This document shows, piece by piece, positions 1-7,707 of a DNA stretch of 23,587 nucleotides. The notes beneath the pieces are model-generated. The model worked only from the letters and a program-made list of their open reading frames with translations. It made no database searches and was not told where the DNA came from. Position numbers and translations under genes: made by a program. Source of the DNA: a bacterium. GTDB lineage: Bacteria > JALSQH01. The stretch lies in the NCBI GenBank assembly GCA_026985515.1, contig JALSQH010000252.1, forward strand, positions 1-23,587. Reading direction: 5' to 3'. Each line of letters opens with the position of its first letter. Position 1 is the first letter of the stretch.

Positions 1-42
1 GAGAAACTGGCTATCTGGCAGGAAGCAGTGGAAAAAGCCTAA
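1..42 (+). CDS. C-terminal end of an unidentified protein (partial)
   Basis: The first 13 codons of the window are open and end in TAA at 40-42, giving the tail KLAIWQEAVEKA. The frame looks like an amphipathic helical C-terminus, but too little is present to assign a family. It meets the minus-strand gene at 39-368 tail to tail with a 4-base overlap (CTAA read both ways), the same tight convergent packing seen twice more in this window, which favours a real gene end. A chance open frame of this length cannot be excluded. Confidence 0.4.
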   Translation, partial: EKLAIWQEAVEKA

Positions 43-368
43 TTCATTGCCAGCCTGGAAGTGGCCTCAACAGTTATTATGGCACTGCTCAGGCCACTTC
101 CAAGTTCCTCTTCAAGATAACTTAAAACTTCCATTGGAGCTTCAATGACGAGTTCTACGAGACTTCCCCCTATCAGGGACCCGAAGAGGCGAAACCTCAA
201 ACTTCCATCTACAGGGACTCTTTCAGTTTTTTCAGGTGGAATCTTCATAATTATTTCCTCTACCCCCAGCGCCATGAGTGAATTGGATAGAAATTCGATG
301 TCTCTTCTGGCACTCTCGGTGCTGAAATTCCCATAAATTATTTTCATCTTTCCCATTTTTTCATCCAT
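39..368 (-). CDS. Small conserved-looking protein coupled to a BASS transporter (unknown function)
   Basis: This encodes a 109-residue soluble protein of unknown function. I chose the ATG at 368 because a GGAGGG ribosome binding site lies 6 bases upstream and because it overlaps the transporter stop in the arrangement ATGGATGA, typical of translational coupling; a longer frame from 407 would lie inside the transporter gene without such a site. No signal peptide or membrane segment is visible. Residues 9-45 alternate strand and helix, residues 56-77 are rich in small and hydrophobic residues, and residues 80-109 could form another helix-strand pair, so a small alpha/beta fold is likely. I recognise no motif. 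Being last in a transporter operon, it may act with that transporter, but this is inference. Confidence 0.8.
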   Translation of the reverse strand: MDEKMGKMKIIYGNFSTESARRDIEFLSNSLMALGVEEIIMKIPPEKTERVPVDGSLRFRLFGSLIGGSLVELVIEAPMEVLSYLEEELGSGLSSAIITVEATSRLAMN

Positions 369-1272
369 TATCTTCCCTCCTCCACACAGTAGCAAGAATG
401 GGGCCACTTATGTTGTGCCACACACTGAAAAAGGCACTGGGAAGAGCGGCCAGGGCTGAAAAGTGCTTTATTGCAAGAGCCATAGCAAGTCCAGAATTCT
501 GCATTCCAACTTCAATGGACACTGTTCTCCTCTGCTTTACATCCTTTATAAAAATTGCCGCACCCCAGTATCCAAGGAGAAAACCTGTTAAATTATGGAG
601 AATTACAGCCAGCACCACAACTGCACCCGCCTCTAAAATCCTTTCTCTGTTTAATGAGACAATTATTCCCACAAGAAGTGCAATGGTAAAAACCGAAATA
701 AGAGGAAAGACCTGATTGACACTTTTTGTCACCCTCGGGAAAAGATATCTCAGCATGAGTCCTGCTGTGACCGGTATTATGATTATGATGAGAATGCTTT
801 TGAACATTCCCCAGACAGGGACGGGGACCCAGTGACCTGCAAGAAGATAGGTCAAAAAGGGTGTCATAACAGGGGAGAGAAAGGTGTTAAAAGATGTCAT
901 TGAGACAGAAAGGGCAACATCGCCCTTTGCAAGGTAGGTTATCACATTGCTCGCAGTTCCTCCCGGGGAAGAACCAACCAGAACCATTCCCACTAAAAGT
1001 TCCGGTGAAAATCCAAATAATCTTGCAAGTATGAAACCAACAAGGGGCATAATGGTAAACTGAAGAAAAAATCCCACAAAGATTCCCTTTGGATCCTTTA
1101 CAACCCGGAGAATATCATCAAAGGTTAAGGTCATACCCATCCCCAGCATGATTATACCCAGACCGGGTACAATCACACCTTTCCAGCCTGCCATAAGAGA
1201 GGGATCAATCAAGCCCACAATGGCAAAGAGGATCACCCACAGAGGGAAGAGGTCAACGATTCTTTTCAACAA
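361..1272 (-). CDS. Bile acid:sodium symporter (BASS/SBF) family membrane transporter
   Basis: The 303-residue protein is almost entirely hydrophobic, with about nine to ten membrane segments, and carries the BASS hallmarks: a crossover region at residues 101-126 (SSPGGTASNVITYLAKGD) and a second one at 254-262 (EVGMQNSGL), both of which in characterised family members form the sodium and substrate sites in the membrane core. BASS proteins import organic anions such as bile acids, pyruvate or pantothenate with sodium; the substrate cannot be read from sequence. The start is TTG at 1270-1272, 6 bases after AGGAAGG; the next codon is also TTG. It is preceded by a 78-residue gene (50-base gap) and overlaps the following 109-residue gene by 8 bases, so the three probably form one transcript. 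Confidence 0.9.
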   Translation of the reverse strand: MLKRIVDLFPLWVILFAIVGLIDPSLMAGWKGVIVPGLGIIMLGMGMTLTFDDILRVVKDPKGIFVGFFLQFTIMPLVGFILARLFGFSPELLVGMVLVGSSPGGTASNVITYLAKGDVALSVSMTSFNTFLSPVMTPFLTYLLAGHWVPVPVWGMFKSILIIIIIPVTAGLMLRYLFPRVTKSVNQVFPLISVFTIALLVGIIVSLNRERILEAGAVVVLAVILHNLTGFLLGYWGAAIFIKDVKQRRTVSIEVGMQNSGLAMALAIKHFSALAALPSAFFSVWHNISGPILATVWRREDNG

Positions 1273-1322
1273 GTGTAACCTTCCTGTAATTTTAGATAAT
1301 TATTCACATTCAGGAGAGGAAG

Positions 1323-1559
1323 TCAAAATCTAGTTCCCCCGCGACCCTTCTCAGAATCTCCCTGAAGGGCATTGAGTATCCTCGCTATTTTTATTTTGAC
1401 TTCTATTCCTTCAAGAGGATCTTCAGACTCCCATACTCCAAGAGCCCTGGCCTCTTCAAACATTGCTTCAAGCAGGTTAAATTTTGCGTCAATGGAAAGG
1501 TTATCTTTCCTGATAAATTCATCTTCAAATTTTTTCCACAGTTCAGGATCCTTTATCAT
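1323..1559 (-). CDS. Small acidic helical protein of unknown function
   Basis: This 78-residue protein starts at ATG 1557-1559, just after GAGGTG. It begins MIKDPELWKKFEDEF and continues with LLEAMFEEARALGVW and a DPLEGIEVKIKIARILNAL segment, so three amphipathic helices with many charged residues are likely. The tail (from about residue 68) is rich in Gly and Arg and probably disordered. I do not recognise a named domain; the regular DPLEG/IARILN pattern looks like a conserved small protein rather than chance. It is the first gene of a probable unit with the BASS transporter. A TATAAT box sits only 9 bases before the ATG. Confidence 0.75.
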   Translation of the reverse strand: MIKDPELWKKFEDEFIRKDNLSIDAKFNLLEAMFEEARALGVWESEDPLEGIEVKIKIARILNALQGDSEKGRGGTRF

Positions 1560-1568
1560 TTCACCTCT

Positions 1569-1597
1569 ATTATAGCTATTTTGAATAAGATTTTAAA
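1569..1597 (-). promoter_or_regulatory. Predicted sigma-70-type promoter for the 78-residue gene and BASS transporter
   Basis: On the minus strand a perfect TATAAT (1569-1574) is preceded, 17 bases away, by TTTAAA (1592-1597, four of six matches to TTGACA). Transcription would begin near 1562, only a few bases before the ATG at 1559, so the GAGGTG in front of the ATG would be mostly untranscribed. Either the start site is further up or this mRNA is nearly leaderless. Confidence 0.5.
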
Positions 1598-1623
1598 ACG
1601 GGGAGACCGCGGAGCGGTCTCCC
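1595..1623 (-). terminator. Intrinsic terminator of the 791-residue lipoprotein gene
   Basis: A perfect 10-base stem (GGGAGACCGC at 1601-1610 with GCGGTCTCCC at 1614-1623, loop of 3) is followed on the minus strand by CGTTTTAAAA. This is a short U tract, so it fits a rho-independent terminator for the gene ending at 1651. The plus-strand side lacks a T run, so it acts in the minus direction only. Confidence 0.88.
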
Positions 1624-1650
1624 ACCCCTGCTCTCCCCCTCACTGATCCC

Positions 1651-4026
1651 TCACCTCTGCAACTCCACCGCCCCTATGTCGGTGGGGAGAAGAGACTCAT
1701 CAGTAAAAGACCATTCTGTTGAATATGTATCACCGCTTATCCAGTATAACTGCCTGTACTTACCACTTCTGTAACAATCGTCGTCCCTGTAGGCATTGCC
1801 CGTATAATCGTCGTTGCATGTATGTATACCCACAATATTCACACTCCTCATACCTCCGTAAAAATCGTAGCCTGAAACCGCGTCAATAAAATCTGGATCC
1901 CCGCCCCACAAACCAGATGAAGTTAAGCCAAGATAATCTGCAGAAGGGATATAGCCACCATCAACACCGGTAGCCGTTGTATCTTCATAACTGTAATCAA
2001 GTAACAACTTCAATCCTCCCTCCGTGACTGCACTGTTGTAGCGGGATTCGGCATCAGCCCCTGAGTTATTGTTAAGATCCACATCAAATTCTTTAAGGGT
2101 TGCAGCACTTTTATCTGAAAATTTCACGTAAATTGAACCATTACCCATGACGAATAAGTTAAACATTACTGAACCCGGACCACCATCACTGGTATCCCCG
2201 TCCATGAAAAGGTAATTTTCTGCAAAACTCTGCTGATATGGATAAACAAAGACACTGGAATCAGGACCTGGTTCAACTATATTACCCGTAAAGTAAAGCC
2301 ATTTCCCATATGAACTTGTGTATCTCCATAGTGGAAGATCAAAAACTATGTTGTTTCTGCTTCTCAAAATAATCGTATTGTACAAAATCCACACATACCC
2401 ATCTATGTAGGGATAAGGAGAATGTCTGGTGTCAATAATCTTTCCGCTCAGACTCTTCATATCAAGTATTGAATTGGATATTCCAAAATTGCTGAATCTC
2501 ACCATTGCGTGAGCCTCTCCTGGATTCAAATTCATGAAATAAAATTTCTGTACACTCTTCGTCAACTCCCTGCTAAAATACTCCTCTCCTGCACCCATGC
2601 TCCTGTAATCAGAAACATATATCCTGTTAAACCAGATCCTCTTCCCCTGGAGACCCTCTACAATCGTAACTTTCTCAGGATAAACGGTGGCTCCTGAAGT
2701 GAGCGCTGCAGGAAATTCACACTGATCAAAAAAGAGATCAGCCACATAATCTGAAGCGGCATTGGTTGAATCATCATAAGGGGTTCCCGAATCCAGAAGC
2801 AGCGCTGTAGATACACCTATAACATTCTTCCGTGATGGGAGTATCGCCAGTTTCTCAACCTTAGCTGTACCACTGCCGCTGGAGGAGAGGGACCCGTCAT
2901 AGATAAAAGCCATTGTAAAAGTTTGAAAATCAGGGGTACTGTAATCATTCTGGGGAATATCATAACCGGGATCATAGTAGATTACAGGTCTTGCACTTTC
3001 ATCCTTTGACCAGTCACTTCTGAATCCGCCTGTTATGAGCTCAAAAGGAGTATCCACAACCACCTGCTCATTGTAAAACCCCTCTGCAATGTAGATTTTT
3101 TTCCTCTCCGTTTCATTTTTCATCCTCTCTATTGCACTTGTTATGCAGTGATAGGGATAGACTGGTGTCCCCCACTTTGATCCATCTGTGACACTTTCGT
3201 CGTAACAGGTGTCAACTTTCCCTGCGGGAGCTTCCTTACCTGAGGAAACAAATATTGCTTCAGGCTCACCATTTGAAAGCAGTTTGAAAATATAAAAATC
3301 CTTCTCGTAACTGTATCTCTTCACACCACCTTCTGCTGGTTCCACACATGTTAAACTGAATCTCACCTTCCCCTCACTCCCGAAATCAAGTCTGAGAGAA
3401 TTTAGAGTTACCTCTGTTATTCCGTGACCAAATCTCATATATCCGTTAACCTCTTCTGTTACACCACTCATGGCAAAATTGTAGGTGCAGGTTATCTGGT
3501 CACCATATTTGTCAAAATCTGGATCTTCAACCACCACCTTCAAATCCACCACACTGCCAGATGGGTCGAGTATATCTGGAAGTGGTACTCCCCCGGGAAG
3601 AGTTAGATAAACAGTGTAACTGGCTGGTGAGTATGTTCTTCCCACATTCACCACCACCTCTCCTGTAACTGCCCCGCCATGAAGGTCGAATACTTCAACC
3701 TTAAAATGAAACTCTCCAAGCTTATCCGCTGTACCAGTGATTGCTGGATATGAAAAATTAACATTCTGTCCCTCAAAGAGTCCATCCAGATCGCTCCACT
3801 GATAATAGAGTGTATCTCCATCAGGATCGTAAGATCCCGATGCATCCAGAACAACCTGTTCACCCTTTAATACACTGATCTGTGTGGCAGAAAGGACAAG
3901 TACCGGGGAATGATTTACCTTAGCTGGTGGAGTGGGTTGAACTGGCCGGGGACGTTTTTTCCTGCAGCCACCAGACATAAAAATAAAAAGGGAAAGGAGA
4001 ATTAGGTACCCTATCTTTCTCCCCAT
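1651..4026 (-). CDS. Large surface lipoprotein with PKD-like domain and probable beta-helix
   Basis: The 791-residue product has a lipoprotein signal (MGRKIGY, hydrophobic stretch, then SGGC with Cys21 as the lipidated residue), followed by a basic, proline-rich linker at residues 22-38. Residues 40-129 fit a PKD-like Ig fold, with DASGSYDPDGDTLYYQW as its signature. A second beta domain covers about 135-250. From about 285 the pattern ITSAIERM, then YIAEGFYNEQVVV, then LITGGFRSDWSKD resembles the DUF1565/pectin-lyase-like beta-helix proteins common in Myxococcota and other environmental bacteria. A long beta-rich tail follows. The start is fixed by AGGAGGTGA before ATG. It is transcribed alone, ends in a terminator, and is divergent from a second lipoprotein. 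A surface adhesion or polysaccharide-binding role is plausible; no catalytic residues could be identified. Confidence 0.9.
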   Translation of the reverse strand: MGRKIGYLILLSLFIFMSGGCRKKRPRPVQPTPPAKVNHSPVLVLSATQISVLKGEQVVLDASGSYDPDGDTLYYQWSDLDGLFEGQNVNFSYPAITGTADKLGEFHFKVEVFDLHGGAVTGEVVVNVGRTYSPASYTVYLTLPGGVPLPDILDPSGSVVDLKVVVEDPDFDKYGDQITCTYNFAMSGVTEEVNGYMRFGHGITEVTLNSLRLDFGSEGKVRFSLTCVEPAEGGVKRYSYEKDFYIFKLLSNGEPEAIFVSSGKEAPAGKVDTCYDESVTDGSKWGTPVYPYHCITSAIERMKNETERKKIYIAEGFYNEQVVVDTPFELITGGFRSDWSKDESARPVIYYDPGYDIPQNDYSTPDFQTFTMAFIYDGSLSSSGSGTAKVEKLAILPSRKNVIGVSTALLLDSGTPYDDSTNAASDYVADLFFDQCEFPAALTSGATVYPEKVTIVEGLQGKRIWFNRIYVSDYRSMGAGEEYFSRELTKSVQKFYFMNLNPGEAHAMVRFSNFGISNSILDMKSLSGKIIDTRHSPYPYIDGYVWILYNTIILRSRNNIVFDLPLWRYTSSYGKWLYFTGNIVEPGPDSSVFVYPYQQSFAENYLFMDGDTSDGGPGSVMFNLFVMGNGSIYVKFSDKSAATLKEFDVDLNNNSGADAESRYNSAVTEGGLKLLLDYSYEDTTATGVDGGYIPSADYLGLTSSGLWGGDPDFIDAVSGYDFYGGMRSVNIVGIHTCNDDYTGNAYRDDDCYRSGKYRQLYWISGDTYSTEWSFTDESLLPTDIGAVELQR

Positions 4027-4037
4027 CTTTCACCTCC

Positions 4038-4070
4038 TGAAAAAATTTCAAAAAACATGAAAAAATTTCA
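4038..4070. repeat. Twin 13-base palindromic repeats in the lipoprotein leader
   Basis: TGAAAAAATTTCA occurs at 4038-4050 and again at 4058-4070, exactly 20 bases apart. Each copy is an inverted repeat (TGAAA, 3-base spacer, TTTCA). Read on the minus strand they lie in the leader of the 791-residue lipoprotein gene, and the copy nearer the gene runs into its AGGAGG ribosome binding site. They could be two operator sites on one face of the helix, or small hairpins in a U-rich leader. Confidence 0.8.
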
Positions 4071-4203
4071 GAAAAAAATGACATATATCTCTCCCTTCCC
4101 TTTCAACTTGCAACATTGATGCCACTGCTTTCAATTGCATAAAAATCAGAAGGTTACTTGCCTTTTGCTCCGGGTTGTTTTAAACTTAAAGAAGGAGGCA
4201 AAA

Positions 4204-6231
4204 ATGAAAATGATCTCAAATAGAAAACTTCTGAAAGTTCTTATTCCTTCAGTTCTTCTATCTCTGTTCCTTTACAGCTGCGGTGGATATATGGCCTATT
4301 TAGTGGCAGAGTTTATTGCCGAGCACAATCAACCAGAACCTGATAAGATAAACTTTAATCTCTATGACTTGCCCAGGATTTACAGAATAAAAGCAAATGC
4401 TGTGGAAATTTTTAAAAAAATTGAGTCTGAAGGTTTATCGGAAGACGACATAAACAGGCTTGAAGAAGTTATGCAGTATGAATCTTCCATATCCGATATT
4501 ATTTCAAAGCATCTTGTGACAGCCTACTATTCAATGATCTTAATAGACTTAAAGTACCTGCTGGAAAAATTGACTGCCAATGTGAATGGAGTACATACTA
4601 TATTTAAACCTCTCTCATCAATGAGCGACTTTTCCGCCATTTTTCAAAGAATGTTCTTTGAAAATCTGATACCCTTTATGAGTGATATTGAAAAGAGAAT
4701 TGGAATGCTTGCGTCTCTGGACCCTTCAAAAGTTCACCTTAAAGTGAAATACCTATCCTTGCATCTGAATATTCAGGGACTTCAGCAAATTCTTGGAGTG
4801 TTTAATCTGAAAATTGAACCTCACTCTTTCTATATTACAGATTCCCTTCTTCTCAATGGAAACTGGACCTATGTTGAGGTACTGCTCATCGGATCTCTTA
4901 ACAACTGGTTGTATGTTTTTGAAAACCTGCTCAGAAGTCTGACACTTGGAGATACAGTCACTTTTGGCCCCATTCTGGACAACTACTCCCACATAACCAC
5001 ATCAGAAGCAATCCCCAGAGAAATTTTCTTTGCCCATTTTCTCGCTGATTCCTTTCACAGGGACCCACAATTTCTCGCTTTTGATCCTCTGGAGGGGAAG
5101 AAAATTTTCTCATATGATTTAAGACTGCACCTTGATGCAGCTCTAAGTTACCTGACAGGTAGAGAAACCATTCTGAAATATCAGAACACTCTTTACGCTC
5201 CTCCAAATCCAGGATTGTTTGAAGCAATAAATCTTGAACTTACAAAGAAACAGGATGATAATTTCATTCAATTCCTTGAAGACCAGAATGATCCGGAACC
5301 CGGCAAATTTTCCACAGGTGACACAATTTACATCCCTGCTCTTGAAAATTTCATCCCCCAGCACTATCAGTTTAAAAATCCCTTATCAAGTGGAACAATT
5401 GAAAAACTGCTTGAATTTGGCAAGTCCCTTGAAGCACAGTTAGAAAACTTCAACCGAAAACCTTCACCTGTGGATATTTCCCCGATTCTCAACTCCCTGT
5501 TTAAGGATCTTCACGACTATTACACTCCCGACGAACCTCAACCTGCATCTTTCCCTGAAGGTCTTCTCAAAATCAATGCAGGCTCATTTTTTGCATCAGC
5601 CTTCACCGATTCCACCTTCACAGGATTGAGGGCTTTATTTCCTGCATGGGTCCCCAATCCCGACTACTCTTCATGCATTACAGATAGCGAAATTGGTAAC
5701 CGCCTCGATTTTATTCCAGGTAAGAGATGTACAACGGAGGATAACAACCCGGGATTTGAAGTTTTTGAATCATTGATGGTCTTTGAAATGGAAAAGAAAA
5801 ACCCCGATGGGTCATACCAGTTCTTTGGAAAATGGGTTACAGGAGGAAACTATTACTACGGTTTTATAAGCGGTGTAACTTCTGATCAGGGTCACTTTGA
5901 CCTCTTCTTCATTGATAGAGGCATACCAAATCATGATTTCTTTGGTGACATCAACCTTTACGGTGATGTAATAACAGGAAACATTGAACCCCTGCCGCCA
6001 GATAATCTCCTGCCTGAGGAAGGTGTACCACTTTACTATTCGGGTTTTCAATCCCCCGATTTTTATGGTCTTGTTGTAATTGATGCTTCAAAAATTCCTC
6101 TGATCCCTGTATGCAGAAACATTACCGGGAATAACAATCCTCTCTTTAATATAAACGCCATCATAAACTGCTTCAGACTTCAATATCACGAGCCACTCAG
6201 GAAAATAGCAGAGGGGATGGGGATAAAATAA
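4204..6231 (+). CDS. Large lipoprotein of unknown function
   Basis: The 675-residue protein starts at ATG 4204, preceded by AAGGAGG with 5 bases of spacing; an earlier in-frame ATG at 4135 lacks a binding site and would spoil the signal peptide. The N-terminus is a clear type II signal: basic residues, a hydrophobic run of about 15, then the lipobox LYSC with Cys26 lipidated. No residue is an Asp at +2 (GG follows), so outer-membrane sorting is expected if the usual rule holds. Residues 50-400 are mostly helical; the C-terminal 200 residues are beta-rich with many aromatic and Gly residues (around NYYYGFISG and FDLFFIDRG) and four cysteines that could pair. I recognise no domain. It faces the other lipoprotein gene across a 177-base divergent region; the fadR promoter follows directly. 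Confidence 0.85.
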   Translation: MKMISNRKLLKVLIPSVLLSLFLYSCGGYMAYLVAEFIAEHNQPEPDKINFNLYDLPRIYRIKANAVEIFKKIESEGLSEDDINRLEEVMQYESSISDIISKHLVTAYYSMILIDLKYLLEKLTANVNGVHTIFKPLSSMSDFSAIFQRMFFENLIPFMSDIEKRIGMLASLDPSKVHLKVKYLSLHLNIQGLQQILGVFNLKIEPHSFYITDSLLLNGNWTYVEVLLIGSLNNWLYVFENLLRSLTLGDTVTFGPILDNYSHITTSEAIPREIFFAHFLADSFHRDPQFLAFDPLEGKKIFSYDLRLHLDAALSYLTGRETILKYQNTLYAPPNPGLFEAINLELTKKQDDNFIQFLEDQNDPEPGKFSTGDTIYIPALENFIPQHYQFKNPLSSGTIEKLLEFGKSLEAQLENFNRKPSPVDISPILNSLFKDLHDYYTPDEPQPASFPEGLLKINAGSFFASAFTDSTFTGLRALFPAWVPNPDYSSCITDSEIGNRLDFIPGKRCTTEDNNPGFEVFESLMVFEMEKKNPDGSYQFFGKWVTGGNYYYGFISGVTSDQGHFDLFFIDRGIPNHDFFGDINLYGDVITGNIEPLPPDNLLPEEGVPLYYSGFQSPDFYGLVVIDASKIPLIPVCRNITGNNNPLFNINAIINCFRLQYHEPLRKIAEGMGIK

Positions 6232-6258
6232 AAATTCTCTCCCTTCAATCCCTTCAAC

Positions 6259-6287
6259 TTGACAGGAGATTGTCATAGTGGTAATAT
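6259..6287 (+). promoter_or_regulatory. Sigma-70-type promoter of the fadR-etfB-etfA operon
   Basis: A perfect TTGACA (6259-6264) and TAATAT (6282-6287, four of six matches) are separated by 17 bases. The predicted start point is near 6294, inside the palindrome that begins at 6287, leaving a leader of about 22 bases before the ATG at 6316. This is the best-matching promoter in the window. Confidence 0.85.
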
Positions 6288-6304
6288 GAATGAGTATTCA
6301 TTCA
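6287..6304. promoter_or_regulatory. FadR-type operator palindrome
   Basis: TGAATGAGTATTCATTCA is a perfect inverted repeat with 7-base arms around GTAT. It matches the Bacillus subtilis FadR (YsiA) consensus TGAATGA-MTAN-TCATTCA as I recall it; read on the minus strand the centre is ATAC, which satisfies MTAN. It overlaps the last base of the -10 box and the predicted transcription start, the classic position for repression by blocking RNA polymerase. The gene it precedes encodes a FadR-like TetR protein, so autorepression is expected. Confidence 0.85.
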
Positions 6305-6315
6305 GAGTGGATAAA

Positions 6316-6921
6316 ATGAAAAAAAATAACGGGTTGAAAAAACAGGTTGATAAAAGAGAAAAAATACTCTATGCTGCCGTGCGGGTTTTTGCAAAAAATG
6401 GTTTCTACAACTCCACCATTTCCCAGATAGCGAAAGAGGCAGGGGTGGCTGATGGAACCATTTACATCTACTTTAAAAACAAAGATGATATTCTCATCAA
6501 AGTTTTTGAAGAGGCAATGAGCGTTATACTGACCACCCTCAATGAAAAGATGAAAGAAGTTGACGATCCTGTGGAAAAACTCCGGATTTACATAGAAAAT
6601 CAGTTTGAACTGGCAACCAACTATCCTGATCTTGCAGAAGTTATTCAGGTTGAATTAAGGCAGAGTGCCAAATTCATGAAAGAGTACACCAACGAACCCT
6701 TCCGGAAGTACCTGAACATCATTAAAGACATCATAAACGAAGGTAAAGAGAAGGGCATTTTCAGAGAGGATGTTGACGCAGGATTGATGAAGAGGGTAAT
6801 CTTTGGAACTCTTGACGAAATAACTCTCCACTGGGTTTTAAAGGGTAAAAAATATGATCTGGCACCGGTGGTGGACAAACTGCATAAAATATTTCTTGAG
6901 GGAATTCTGAAAAAACATTAA
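6316..6921 (+). CDS. fadR: TetR-family fatty acid degradation repressor, FadR (YsiA) type
   Basis: The 201-residue protein has a TetR DNA-binding domain at residues 12-60 with helix-turn-helix 34-53 (ISQIAKEAGVADGTIYIYF), then an all-helical ligand domain. Segments VELRQS (112-117), FGTLDE (163-168) and KYDL (179-182) match what I remember of Bacillus subtilis FadR, which binds long-chain acyl-CoA and then releases DNA. The start is ATG 6316, preceded by a weak GAGTGG; the upstream ATG at 6286 and TTG at 6259 lie in the promoter itself and cannot be transcribed from it. The gene is 15 bases from etfB, and the operator overlapping its promoter is the FadR type. In B. subtilis fadR also shares an operon with etfB and etfA, so the assignment rests on protein, site and context together. 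Effector binding is inferred. Confidence 0.85.
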   Translation: MKKNNGLKKQVDKREKILYAAVRVFAKNGFYNSTISQIAKEAGVADGTIYIYFKNKDDILIKVFEEAMSVILTTLNEKMKEVDDPVEKLRIYIENQFELATNYPDLAEVIQVELRQSAKFMKEYTNEPFRKYLNIIKDIINEGKEKGIFREDVDAGLMKRVIFGTLDEITLHWVLKGKKYDLAPVVDKLHKIFLEGILKKH

Positions 6922-6936
6922 AAGGAGGAGGTTATC

Positions 6937-7686
6937 GTGAAGATCCTTGTACCAGTTAAAAGAGTTCCGGATCCAGATGTTAAAATTAAACTGAAAAAAG
7001 ATGGGTCCGGGATCGACACTGAAGGTTTGAAGTTCGTTATCAATCCCTTTGATGAAATCGCTGTGGAAGAAGCTATCAGGATCAAGGAGAGACTCGGTGA
7101 TGTGGAAATTGTGGTCGTTTCCATTGGTGGAGAGGAATCCACTGAACAGCTGAGAACCGCCATGGCTATGGGTGCCGACAGGGCAATCCTTGTGGTTCAC
7201 CCGGACTACATTGATCCCCCAAATGTTGCTGCCATTCTGGCGAAGGTCGTTGAAAAAGAGCAGCCTGATCTCATAATTGCCGGTAAGCAGGCAGTTGATG
7301 ATGACCTGGGTCAGGCGATGCAGATGCTGGCAGAGATGCTTGATTATCCCCAGGCTACCTTTGCATCAAAGGTGGAGATTGATGGTACAAAGGTAACGGT
7401 GGTCAGAGAGGTGGATGGTGGTCTCACCACAGTTGAATTCGAAATGCCAGGAATCATTACCGCTGAATTGAGATTGAATGAACCAAGGTACGCCTCTCTC
7501 CCGGGAATCATGAAGGCCAAAAGAAAACCACTTGACAAAATGACCCCTGCTGATTTAGGTGTGGAAGTTTCACCGAAACTCACGGTGAAAGCAATGTCTG
7601 AACCACCAGCACGGAAAGCTGGTAAGATTGTTGAAAGTGTGGATGAACTTGTGAAACTCCTCCACGAAGAGGCAAAGGTAATCTAA
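6937..7686 (+). CDS. etfB: Electron transfer flavoprotein, beta subunit
   Basis: This is the 249-residue small ETF subunit, the normal family length. It pairs with EtfA to carry electrons from acyl-CoA dehydrogenases to the quinone pool through ETF-quinone oxidoreductase. Visible landmarks are the N-terminal [12 protein letters not shown], the AGKQAVDDD segment (115-123) of the nucleotide (AMP) site, the VVREVDGG signature (155-162) and the recognition loop [20 protein letters not shown] (176-195), whose leucine inserts into partner dehydrogenases. The start is GTG 6937, 5 bases after GGAGGAGG. The sequence looks like a group I (non-bifurcating) ETF, although this needs structural comparison. 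No dehydrogenase is encoded in the window, so partners must be elsewhere. Regulation by FadR is expected. Confidence 0.97.
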   Translation: MKILVPVKRVPDPDVKIKLKKDGSGIDTEGLKFVINPFDEIAVEEAIRIKERLGDVEIVVVSIGGEESTEQLRTAMAMGADRAILVVHPDYIDPPNVAAILAKVVEKEQPDLIIAGKQAVDDDLGQAMQMLAEMLDYPQATFASKVEIDGTKVTVVREVDGGLTTVEFEMPGIITAELRLNEPRYASLPGIMKAKRKPLDKMTPADLGVEVSPKLTVKAMSEPPARKAGKIVESVDELVKLLHEEAKVI

Positions 7687-7707
7687 CCCTAAAGAAGGAG
7701 AAGAGCC

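Noticed and set aside
1306-1318. TTCACATTCAGG as a FadR half-site upstream of the BASS gene
   Set aside because: It lacks the second arm and the TCATTCA core; only the site at 6287 is a full palindrome.
4135-4203. Upstream start for the 675-residue lipoprotein
   Set aside because: It would place 23 residues ahead of the signal peptide and has no ribosome binding site, whereas ATG 4204 follows AAGGAGG.
6259-6315. Longer fadR start at TTG 6259 or ATG 6286
   Set aside because: Both lie in the promoter, upstream of the predicted transcription start near 6294, so they cannot be on the message made from that promoter; ATG 6316 gives the normal TetR N-terminus.
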